A stretch of 64,000 nt of DNA from Henricia sp. BOLD:AAB3569. Its lineage: Eukaryota > Echinodermata > Asteroidea > Spinulosida > Echinasteridae. The stretch covers positions 124,001-188,000 of the forward strand of contig JBBELK010000370.1 in assembly GCA_037783545.1 (NCBI GenBank), read 5' to 3'. Below are positions 50,358 through 59,583 of the stretch, one piece after another. Made by a program: the position numbers and the translations under genes. Every line of letters begins with the position of its first letter. The first letter of the stretch is position 1. The notes beneath the pieces were generated by a model. That model did not search any database, had not been told where the DNA came from, and saw only the letters and a list, made by a program, of their open reading frames with translations.

Positions 50358-51061
50358 ACAAAACGTGCTCCCTGTCATGACCGCTGGTGCAAAGGGTCTA
50401 TTTGGTATTTCAAAATACAGTAACACTGGGTCTGTTGCTAGTAAAACGTAAGGGTGTCACGCTGTGACTTACACCCGGTACCGCGCGTTCAATTTGCTTT
50501 TTCAGCATTTAAATATGGTTTATCGGAAGTATATAAGTTATTGCTGAAACCAGTTCAGCCTAATAACTTTTCCACGTTAATTTTCCCAGAATGTCCAGCA
50601 AATTCAACACAAGTTTCGTTCTGGAAGGCGTGACTGTTGTGGCTTCGCCAACAGGGTAATGCACGTAAAAACCCGAGAAAGCTAAGCGAACGCACCTACT
50701 GCCAGACCACGTGATTAGTAATAGTCGGGGACCCAGTTCGGCACTGGGTTTCCATTTTAAACTAACAAGTCTTGGCACTATGCGTCAGCGCGCGAAAAAT
50801 AAATTTCTCGAGATGCACATGCACACTGCAGTCACTGAGCTTATGAGATACATGTATGTATTTTTTTTTAACGAGCACGGAGGCATTTTCAGCGCAGTTG
50901 ATATTCGTCTTTTGTTGCTGTGCCGTAAAGTTAAGCGGCATTGGAAAAGCAATCTTTGGGATTTGATATGGATTTAGCGAAGCTGATATGCTCTCGGACC
51001 AAACCAAATGAGTGTCGTGGTGCACATGGTGCACGTGTTTACAGTTTACAGTGCAGGCACA
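50358..51061. other. Spacer, nothing firm
   Basis: CpG-containing non-repeat DNA with a short ATG-started frame at 50591 (22 codons) ending near a GTAATG. No family is recognisable. It could be upstream sequence for the candidate exon at 51062. Confidence 0.3.
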
Positions 51062-51133
51062 ATGGAGGAAGGAACGTCAGTGACGTCGCACGGGTTTGTG
51101 GAAAATTACAGAGTCGGGTCAGAGGTCAGGCCG
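51062..51133 (+). CDS. Candidate orphan first coding exon (24 codons)
   Basis: ATGGAGGAAGGAACGTCAGT opens a frame reading MEEGTSVTSHGFVENYRVGS EVRP, which ends exactly at a good donor CCGGTGAGTA at 51134. The start context CACAATGG is good, and the region is CpG-rich in a repeat-rich area. No downstream plus-strand exon or known family was found before the minus-strand TPR-TIR gene, so this may be chance, a lost gene or the start of a long gene. Confidence 0.25.
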
Positions 51134-51557
51134 GTGAGTAGACAAACAAAAGACTAAAAGTAGGAAATGAATAGGCCATAAATAGGCCTACAAGAAATGA
51201 AGCTGATTGTTATGCGTAATAAAGTCAATGATTAACTGGAATGGTGAATTTAATTTCAGTTTCGCTTAAAATGGTTCGTTTTGTTACCATGAAAATACAG
51301 ATGATTGTGATTGTGGTCAATCATATCCGTGTTAAAACTCACTACATGTAGCTCTTGATTGGTTGCACTCCGGACGTTGATAGGTATCAACGCGAAAATA
51401 CCGAATCTGAAAATGGGGAAGTTGAAGGCACTGTTCCGAATAAGTGCTGTTACCGTTCCTGGCTTACAAAGGCATAAGCCTACACATGTATATATATCGT
51501 CAGTATGTCCTACATAGTTTCTTCTGTCGCTGTATGTCCCCCAAATCGCCTGCTGAT

Positions 51558-51716
51558 ATATACCGTATCGGATAGCCGCCATTTCGTGGGGCAGTTCCTT
51601 TGTTCCTTGAGGATCAATACAAGGACATGCATGGAACTGCACATATTGTGCTTCCATTGTTGAATTAAGTAACAAAAGGTGCCCCACGTAATGGCGGCTA
51701 TTCGATACGGTCTATA
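51558..51716. mobile_element. MITE family B copy
   Basis: ATACCGTATCGGATAGCCGC, CATTTCGTGGGGCAG and GCCCCACGTAATGGCGGCTA, CGATACGGTCTATA. Slightly longer than the intact copy because of a TGAGGATCAATACAAGGACA segment. Confidence 0.8.
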
Positions 51717-51844
51717 GCCTGACGCGCAACACTGAATCATATCCAGTACTAAAGTGAAAATATCACTTTTTTGTGTGTTGCCAAGGTTACTGGGTGTACA
51801 CGGAAACCAGTTATATCCGTTTCCCTGCGCTGATTTTATCGGGT

Positions 51845-52258
51845 ATGTAACAATTTGCATTTTGGGTGTTTCAAAATCAAATGAAATATCTGTCGACCAG
51901 AATTTCAAAATTTCAAGTGACTTGGAATAACCATCTCTGCAGATTCTTAACCAGTACACACAGTACCTTTCTTAACCAGTATATACACAATATCCCCGAT
52001 ATTAACAAACTCCATATGGGTATATTTATGTACAGGTTCACTAACAATCTTCTCCCCGAGGTTTTCTCTACGTACTTTTCCACTGTTTCACACATTCATA
52101 ACTACTTGACCAGATCTTCAAGCAACATCTTCATTCCCTTTAGTTGCCTTACTCATATGTACTCCAGCCGCACCATCAAGTGTTGCAGTCCGCGTCTCTG
52201 GAATGCCATCCCAGCCAGCATCAGAGCATCACCAATCATGGGCCGATTCAAACGATAA
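51845..52258 (+). mobile_element. LINE remnant, reverse transcriptase C-terminus
   Basis: The frame reads INKLHMGIFMYRFTNNLLPE, then SHIHNYLTRSSSNIFIPF, then CSPRLWNAIPASIRAS, ending TAA at 52256-52258. The K-x-x-x-G-x-F-M-Y and N-Y-x-T-R-x-x-x-x-x-x-x-P blocks and the LWN-x-(I/L)-P motif match the end of the 25230 LINE protein, so it is a second, 5'-truncated member of that clade. Confidence 0.75.
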
Positions 52259-52296
52259 ATATAAGCAGTTTCTCTTGTCCCAATATCTAACATATT

Positions 52297-52791
52297 AAAC
52301 ATGATTGGTACATGTATCTCAAAGAATCAGAAATGTTCACAGATTTACTCATAACTTATACGATATAAACATATGATGACGGCAGAAAACTTCCCCTGAA
52401 ATCGTTTGTCTGAAATGGTATAGTCTTTGAGAAATGAGCAAAACAATTAGTTTTCGTCTCGCGAGACGTAAAATCAATTCGCCCCAAAACCATTTCGCCC
52501 TGGACCACTTCGTCCTGAACCACTTCGCCAAAGTTCCATTTCGCCCCAAACCACTACGTCCAAACACTACCTCGCCCAAAGGCCACTTCACCCCAAACAT
52601 GCCCAAAACACCTTCGCGCACAGGCAGTGGTTCAGGGCGAAGTGGTTTTGGGGCGAAATGACTGTAAACCCTTTTTAGACGACTTACGGAGCTGATTTTT
52701 GCTCAGGTTGGTTTTTATAATGAATATCTTTAATCACAAAGGGGGATAAAACTATTTGTAACAGTTTACCAATCATGTATACTATCTTTAA
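52297..52791. mobile_element. MITE family G copy
   Basis: ACATGATTGGTACATGTATC to CCAATCATGTATACTATCTT, with repeated TTCGCCCCAAACCACT words at 52480-52600 and AGGGCGAAGTGGTTTTGGGG after them. Confidence 0.75.
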
Positions 52792-52985
52792 GTGACTCCT
52801 TAATATTCGTTTCTCTCGAACCCTGCGCTTTAGCCTTTAGCCTAGACACGCGCAACGCAGGAGCTTTTGTTCTGTGCATCGAGCGAGCGGCGCCCGAGTT
52901 TACGCCTTAACCTGCAGCCTTGAGCAGAGGCTAAATAAATGAACGAAGTGTTGTGGTTGTATGAAACGTTCGACAAGGAGGTCAG

Positions 52986-53174
52986 GGGCCGTATTCATAA
53001 AACACTTAAGTGCAACTTGGCTAAGTGATTCCCTTAAATGTGGGAAATGTTCAGGATTACACTTAAGTGTTTTTTTAATATCACTTAAATTATATCACTT
53101 AGTTAAGGGAATCCCTTAAAAGTCAAGTGTAAGTATTGCACTTAAGTTAAGTGTGTTTTATGAATACGGCCCCA
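52986..53174. mobile_element. Hairpin MITE (GGGGCCGTATTCATAAAACA ends)
   Basis: GGGGCCGTATTCATAAAACA, CTTAAGTGCAA and AAGTGATTCCCTTAA pair with their complements up to TTTTATGAATACGGCCCC. About 190 bp with nearly full-length arms. Confidence 0.8.
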
Positions 53175-53261
53175 GATTCCGTGCACACTTTGCAGCGAGA
53201 GTGGGTCTTGAAAAATCTGACAAGTTAATTTCCCCAGTTTTCCTAGCTTCCATGAGGACAA

Positions 53262-53810
53262 TTACTCGGGCCAGTCCGTAGCTGCGTCTTGGTCATACTG
53301 GCAGAGTGACTGTCCCAGTCGGTTACTCGGGCCAGTCCGTAGCTGCGTCTTGGTCATACTGGCAGAGTGACTGTCCCAGTCGGTTACTCGGGCCAGTCCG
53401 TAGCTGCGTCTTGGTCATACTGGCAGAGTGACTGTCCCAATCGGTTACTCGGGCCAGTCCGTAGCTGCGTCTTGGTCATACTGGCAGAGTGACTGTCCCA
53501 GTCGGTTACTCGGGCCAGTCCGTAGCTGCGTCTTGGTCATACTGGCAGAGTGACTGTCCCAGTCGGTTACTCGGGCCAGTCCGTAGCTGCGTCTTGGTCA
53601 TACTGGCAGAGTGACTGTCCCAGTCGGTTACTCGGGCCAGTCCGTAGCTGCGTCTTGGTCATACTGGCAGAGTGACTGTCCCAGTCGGTTACTCGGGCCA
53701 GTCCGTAGCTGCGTCTTGGTCATACTGGCAGAGTGACTGTCCCAGTCGGTTACTCGGGCCAGTCCGTAGCTGCGTCTTGGTCATACTGGCAGAGTGACTG
53801 TCCCAGTCGG
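53262..53810 (-). repeat. 61-bp tandem repeat, nine units, overlapping the 3' end of the TPR-TIR gene
   Basis: TTACTCGGGCCAGTCCGTAG begins units at 53262, 53323, 53384, 53445, 53506, 53567, 53628, 53689 and 53750. Units are almost identical (one A for G near 53437). The last unit (53750-53810) is coding: on the minus strand it gives the final residues RLGQSLCQYDQDAATDWPE and the TAA stop. The other eight follow in the 3' UTR. Confidence 0.95.
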
Positions 53811-56121
53811 TACCAGTCTTCCACCTTGAATTGTCCCCTCTGACATCTGATGAAGGTCAGGTGCTCCAACTCTCTGGGAATCTGGCAGGCTCTAATCATT
53901 ATGGGAACCACACAACGACGTTGAAGGCTTGTCATGTGGGCCCGCTGAACCTGAAGAATTTAACAGTAATTTTTAAGTAAAGAGCAATTACCCCTTCGAG
54001 CACTGCGTTTAATGTATACACACTGTTGTTTTTAATACCTGATCATGATTTATGCAGTAATCGAATAAACAGCTTTGTCCAGCTAATCCAGTCTAAATAT
54101 GTCGGACTTGAAAGTTTAGAAGGTTCTACAGTTTTGTGTCTGTACAGGGACGAGAGATATATTCGCAAATATATTCGCAAATGGTCTTTTTGAGTGGCGA
54201 GTATATTGATTCATTGGAAATTCAGTTGAACGTTTGGATCAATGTATGAAGAACTGACAGTTGTTGGACCAAGGATATTTTCCCCAGATCCTCTGATAGT
54301 GTTGTGTGGTTTAAATCTTGTCATAAGTGCAGGATGTGTTCAATTATTTTAAACGTATAGCCATTCTACCATCAAATAAAATATATTCTTCAAAACAACT
54401 ATTTGACTTACTTCGTAACGGCACCACTGGTCCCGCAAGGAATCGGGGGACATGATGATCAATGTCCGGTAGGAATTGGCCACTGATTCGGCGATGTTCT
54501 CTGCGATTGCCGCCCCAAGCTGGTAGTCCCGGTATCTGAGGTTTCCTCTCAAGTTGAACTCTTTTTCCAGCCGTTTAACCAGCTCAACCGACCACTTATT
54601 GTCGATGTGCGAGAAGCTAATGAAGAAGTCAAACTTGAAGGCGTCTCGATTGCCGCTGACGTAACGCACGGATGGCGCTGGGGTTTCACTATCGAGGACG
54701 TTTACGTACCCCGGGCGGTCTTGACTACAGTAATCGAACCGTGTGAGATCGCACTCAAAACCCTGGCAGTTGATACCGTGTCGATGTCTCCAGGCGTCTT
54801 CCAAAACAACAGCGTGTTGCTTAAGCTTAGCGCAGGCTTTTCTCTGTTCCTGCAACTGCACAGCGGCACCCTCTTCTTCTCCGATGGAACTCAAGCATTT
54901 AGCCCATCGTTCATGAGTCAGTGAGACGTCGAAGCCATCATCCTGATCACTCTCGACGGCATTTTTAAAACACTGGAGAGCTCTGTTGGGCTTTTGCAAG
55001 AGGAAGTACGTATACCCCAGATCGGAAAAGTCAGCGTGCGTTTGTTCATACTCCAGAGCCCGGGTAAAATCAGAAAGTGCCTCTTGAAGTAATCCAGTCA
55101 TTTGATCTTCAGATATTTGCGTCTTGAGATCAGAAAGTTCATACATCTTGATGGAAAGGAGAGCACGGTGCCTAAATGCCAACCAAGTCTCTGCCTTTTG
55201 GAGGCTTTTATCAAGGTGCTCTCTCGCCTGGTCGTACATTTTAAGCTCTGTATACTGGGCTGCAATCCTAGCTAAGATTTCTGCATTTTCGGGTTGAAGT
55301 TCAAGACCTCTTTCAAAGCAGTCTCGAGCTGAAAGAGGGGCGGTGTCACCCTGTAGTATATCTGCGAGAGTTCTTCCCTGGCTACCACAGAGTAAAGCAC
55401 CCATGAATACCCATGACAGTGCCTCAAGTTTCTTGCAGACACCGTCGGTTACAGTCACTTGATGGAAGCAGTCTGCAACCTCTTGCATGCCTTGTTGGGA
55501 GTCCCGCTCGCGTTGGACAACATTATAGTTTAATGTCTGCGTGTACCTCCGATGAAGAGCCAAACCATAATCGTACATCCACTCAGCTTTTTCTGGGCAC
55601 TTCGCCACTTTCTCCCCAGATTCCACCGCCTTCCCGATATAAGACAAGTATGTAAAGCACCTGCGGTGCTCTTGGAAGTTCCGAATTGCAAATGCTCGAT
55701 CGGCATAGGAGCGAGCCAGGAAGAGTGGATCCCGCTTTCCTACCAGCTTCCGCAAACTCTCCAAGCGTGCCCTGTACTGCTTCATGCGAAACTGCTCCCA
55801 AGAAACAATGGTCAAGTTTCCTATTGCAGTCATATTGTTCTCATCCACTGAAGTCACCTCTGAAAACTTCTCCTCTGCTTCCTGACTCATCTGGAGCGAG
55901 TAATAAATGAAGCCAAGGAGGTTGGTCACCGAGAGCCAGAGAGTTGGTCTGATCTGGAAATCTAGCTTTCTTTTTTCAAGAAACTTAATGTGCGATGCTA
56001 AGGTTCTCTTATCAATACCATCCAGTTCCATCCAGGTAAGATGACATCCCATCGCGCTAATCACTCCATTGTCGTCATCGTCAAATCTTAGGTACCGGCC
56101 TCTCCTCCCAGAGGAAAACAT
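53750..56121 (-). CDS. TPR-TIR protein, TTC22/IFIT-like, copy 1 (two coding exons)
   Basis: Join on the minus strand: 56121-54412 (570 codons) and 53950-53750, giving 636 residues. The donor is GAAGTAAGT and the acceptor TTCTTCAG; the joined WCRYE and VQRAHMTSLQRRC make a normal TIR helix. The start ATG has AAG before it; Met24 is an alternative. Residues 24-480 are TPR repeats: CHLTWMELDGIDKRTL, GFIYYSLQMSQEAEEKF, NNMTAIGNLTIVSWEQF, ALSWVFMGALL, CFERGLELQPENAEI and FSDLGYTYFLLQKPNRAL. These match TTC22-like proteins, and CHLTW...LD near the start recalls IFITs. The TIR spans about 495-628: FDFFISFSH (box 1), RDYQLGAAIAENI (box 2/BB loop), LIIMSPDSLRDQWCRYE with Glu570, and VVPIMI. No signal peptide or membrane span, so cytosolic. 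Likely an innate-immunity signalling or NAD-cleaving protein; this is inference. Confidence 0.9.
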
Positions 56122-58340
56122 CTTGCGAAGATTTTAAAGAGATTGGTTTGTTGAAAAATGTTGTTGAGCATGCAAATATTTGATAATACTGTTCGAGTGA
56201 GGGCGATGGACCTTAAACAGCTTGGTGTCGACAGAAAGTAATCTTCCAACCTTCTAGTCTAAACTCCTGTTTATTGTCACTTCAGAACGAACGGAGAGTC
56301 AGTTAGTTTGCATGTTATTCTAAATGCAAGCAGCCGCGGAAATCGTAGGGAGGTTAGGAAGCATGTACCCGAAACCTTGTTCTCAAATGCTGCAAGTTTT
56401 GTCCACTTTGGGCAGGCATCCCTCAGCTGCAGTTGTCCCAGATTAATTTTGTAGCCCGACCTTTGTCACTTCAATTAGGCAGGAATATACGTATGGTGTG
56501 CGTCTCATTCACACAGTTTAAGCCTCTTGTTTATCTATGCTGGTGCACTGAAATGCGGAAATTAGGAAATACAAAATGAAAATAGCCTGACCTATCTCCA
56601 AAAAGGATCCATTGTTGTGTGTTTTGACACGGGTTGTTGGTTATTCTAACCTCGAATGACATCAATATGCAGGGTAATGCAGGATAAATCTGTAAAGCGC
56701 AGTCATACGATGCATGCAGGAAGCAATTAAAAGTGCGTCGTTTCCCTGTGCACGCAAGTCTTTAAATTTAAGGATTTGCATTTGGTTTTTACTGCTGAAA
56801 ACAAATACAAGGGGCAAATACAACATAAAAATACATTATGCAGGTGTTGATGGACTTAGCTAGGCACTTGACTCTTCAGAAATGATCGTCCTATTAAATG
56901 TGTACTCCGGCGGCACTGCATATCTAAAGTATATACATCTTGTTCTTTCAAAGAAATTGTATGTCATGCACGAATACCAAACACGGACATTGACATTTTC
57001 CTGATGCGAAAGTTAAACAAAAACAGCCTGGCACATTTCGCTGTTGGCAGTACTTCTATAGGCTATATACAAACGTATATGTGACTATCAGTTAGTACTT
57101 AACGCTCAAATTTAAGTACGTACCCGTTCCTGCTTGCGGTATTTTGTAGGCCTCTGCTTCGATTTCTCTTAATACTGTGGTGTTTCCAAACGAAAGCATA
57201 AAATGCCGGGCCGTGGCTAAGGTGTAAAGCGAGCGTAACACTAAAAACGGGATGTTTAGGTTACGCCGATACTCATACATGCACGCGTAGCAGCAGTCAC
57301 TAAAATCCAACTTCGGTGGTGTATTCACTCTAACAGGAACCGCAAATTCACATTTTTCTTTTGAAATATAGTTTTCCGGGTTCAGACTCGTTTTCAAGGT
57401 CAGTACTCGGCAATCGTGTCAACGTTCGCTGCACAACTGTTGCTGTGTAGATTTCGCTCTATGACATGTGATTAACTGAGGCGCCGAGTAGACCCACACC
57501 GCCCCATTTCCAAATCACATCCACTGATTGGATGGCTGGCTGTCTTCGATTCACGCAATAATGAGCAGTGCATTTATTTTCCATGCAGACAGGTCCTGAT
57601 CACCTTGTTTCGCAAAATAGTGACACAAATAAACGATTCACAGTTTGTTGTGATATCCAACCGGAAACTCTGATCATCTAAAATCGCCAAAGCTCTCTTG
57701 CCAAACTGCAAAAAAAGAAGTCAATGTTGTGTTATGGGTTCAGAATGCAGGGTATATGCCTTCATATGTTTGTGGGATTAAACAAATAATGAACTATATA
57801 AAAAGCTCAAAACTTAGACTTTAAGCTACGCCACTATATATTGTTTTGACACTGAACATTGTTGATCAAGGCAGTGATATGAGTTGGGAGGAGACAATCT
57901 GTGCACATTACACTTTGGCCCCAATAACGGACTATTCCATTCATTGCGTAGGGGTGCGTTGTACTGTAATGATTCATATGCTCACACTGGCACAATAATC
58001 TTTCTATATGTCTAAATGATCTGGCTACGACTTTAATTTACATGTGGGCTTATGGAAAGTTGTCGAGCCGTCTGCCAGGCCTTACAATTCGGTTGTATCA
58101 TAAATGCCTGGCGATCCTCCGTGGCAGGGCATGTTTTTTCATAATCTCACCAGGAAATCAAGTAGGATTTTGAATCACAAACAATGATGGCTCCAAGTTT
58201 GTACATATATATGTATATATGCTACCTCACTTAAAACATTTCCTGTCAATGATACAAAGAAGATCTCCTTTGGTTTTTGTTTAAATTTGAATTCTAACAA
58301 ACCAATCAAAGATGGTGACGGCACTTTCTCAAAATGTAAA
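56122..58340. other. Intergenic region between the divergent TPR-TIR genes, left part
   Basis: About 2.2 kb with no recognisable exon. A 101-codon minus frame at 57092-57397 has no family resemblance. Untranslated first exons of the minus gene may lie here, but none can be pinned down. Confidence 0.35.
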
Positions 58341-58384
58341 TTCTAAAATGGTAACAATAATCCCACCGGTTGTTGACGTTTCGT

Positions 58385-58740
58385 TCCCGGTGTCCCGCTC
58401 GCGATATTTTTTTCCGTACCGCTGTTTAGCGAACATTGCTTCTGATTGGTTTAACCCCTATGCATATGTTGCATACTGATGTGTTTTGTCGATAACTACC
58501 TCAACATAACCCCACACCATACCACACTCTTTCCTCAATTAATAGTAACAAAAATTTAATACGAGATTCGATAGGAGATTCGAACCTGCAATCTCTCGAT
58601 TGATAGCAATACGTCTTAACCACTAGACTACCAACTCTTGGAGGCGCTATATAGAAAATATGAATATTCATTTACAATGCACCAATCGATGAAGCCCCAT
58701 AGCGAATATGTGGTACGGAAAACAATATCGCGTCCCGCTC
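58385..58740. mobile_element. Inverted-repeat element with a tRNA-like segment
   Basis: GTCCCGCTCGCGATATTTTT and CCGTACCGC at 58389-58425 are inverted at 58711-58740 (GTGGTACGGAAAACAATATC then GCGTCCCGCTC). Inside, 58562-58640 read on the minus strand has GGTAGTCTAGTGGTTAAGAC and GCAGGTTCGAATCTCC, tRNA-like boxes with a good D arm but no normal anticodon arm. Confidence 0.55.
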
Positions 58741-59203
58741 TCAGATGTTCGCGTACTCAGATGTTCCGATGACCAAATATGGTAGCTTACGTCACGGAAC
58801 GTCATGCGCACAGCGTATGTATTTTTACCAGTTTAGGTGCAGTGCTGAGTTGATCAGCAGAATTCTCGCCATGTACGTACTTTGATGCGCGCAGATGTAG
58901 TGACATTTTGGCAAGATGGCGGCCGTGGACATGGCGGAGCGTTCATGCCGTTTCGCCGTATTTAGAGAAAAAAACGAAAAAATAATTGATTGCAAGGGGT
59001 CTTACGTAGCAGGGCTTTCTGAGAGTCAGAAGAGAGAAACACATGTAACATGAGGCCAGTAAGCACGCGGACACATTTACAAGGGGATAGTTTTACACCG
59101 GGACATCTGAGCACGCGGAACATCTGAGATCGTGCACGCAACGTGCTGAAACGTTCTGTGACGTCATCGGAACATCTGAGCACGCGGAACATCTGAGATC
59201 GTG
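58737..59203. mobile_element. Inverted-repeat element with CTCAGATGTTC ends, upstream of TPR-TIR copy 2
   Basis: The left arm CTCTCAGATGTTCGCGTACT then CAGATGTTCCGATGAC pairs with the right arm GTCATCGGAACATCTGAGCA then CGCGGAACATCTGAGA. A second ACATCTGAGCACGCGGAACA copy at 59102-59132 repeats the right end. TGACGTCAT at 59160-59168 is a CRE-like palindrome. The element ends 380 bp before the start codon. Confidence 0.65.
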
Positions 59204-59583
59204 ACACCGGTATACGAACGCGGTGCATAACACCCCTCTTCCTTGCATGTACGTACAGCTCACCTATTTTCCTACCTATCCATATTGATGCTGATAACAG
59301 CATGAAATACGAAGAATTGTTTACACTGCTTAGTCAGAGGTAAACATGTTTGAATTGAATGTGGCCAGGTTTCAAAAAACCTGCGTATAAAGTCAACCAA
59401 GATGATGCTGTGCTATACGTTAATACTATTTTGTGATGTCGTGCTTTCGAAACAAAATATAAAGCAACTGTCTAGGTAATGAACGGACCCAAGCGGTGAT
59501 CGGCGGGCAAAGTTCAAAGTTCTCCTAAACTGAAATAACGTAGTGCAGTGGTCGTTTGTAGCGAGGACAATTTAAAATACACC

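Noticed and set aside
53262..53810. 61-bp array as a CRISPR or integron-like repeat
   Set aside because: Units are contiguous without variable spacers, and the genome is eukaryotic.
57092..57397. 101-codon minus frame between the TPR-TIR genes
   Set aside because: No domain, no useful splice site, average composition; likely chance, though a 5' UTR role cannot be excluded.
58562..58640. Possible minus-strand tRNA (GTCTAGTGGTTAAGAC and GGTTCGAATC)
   Set aside because: No seven-base anticodon loop can be drawn; it lies inside an inverted-repeat element.
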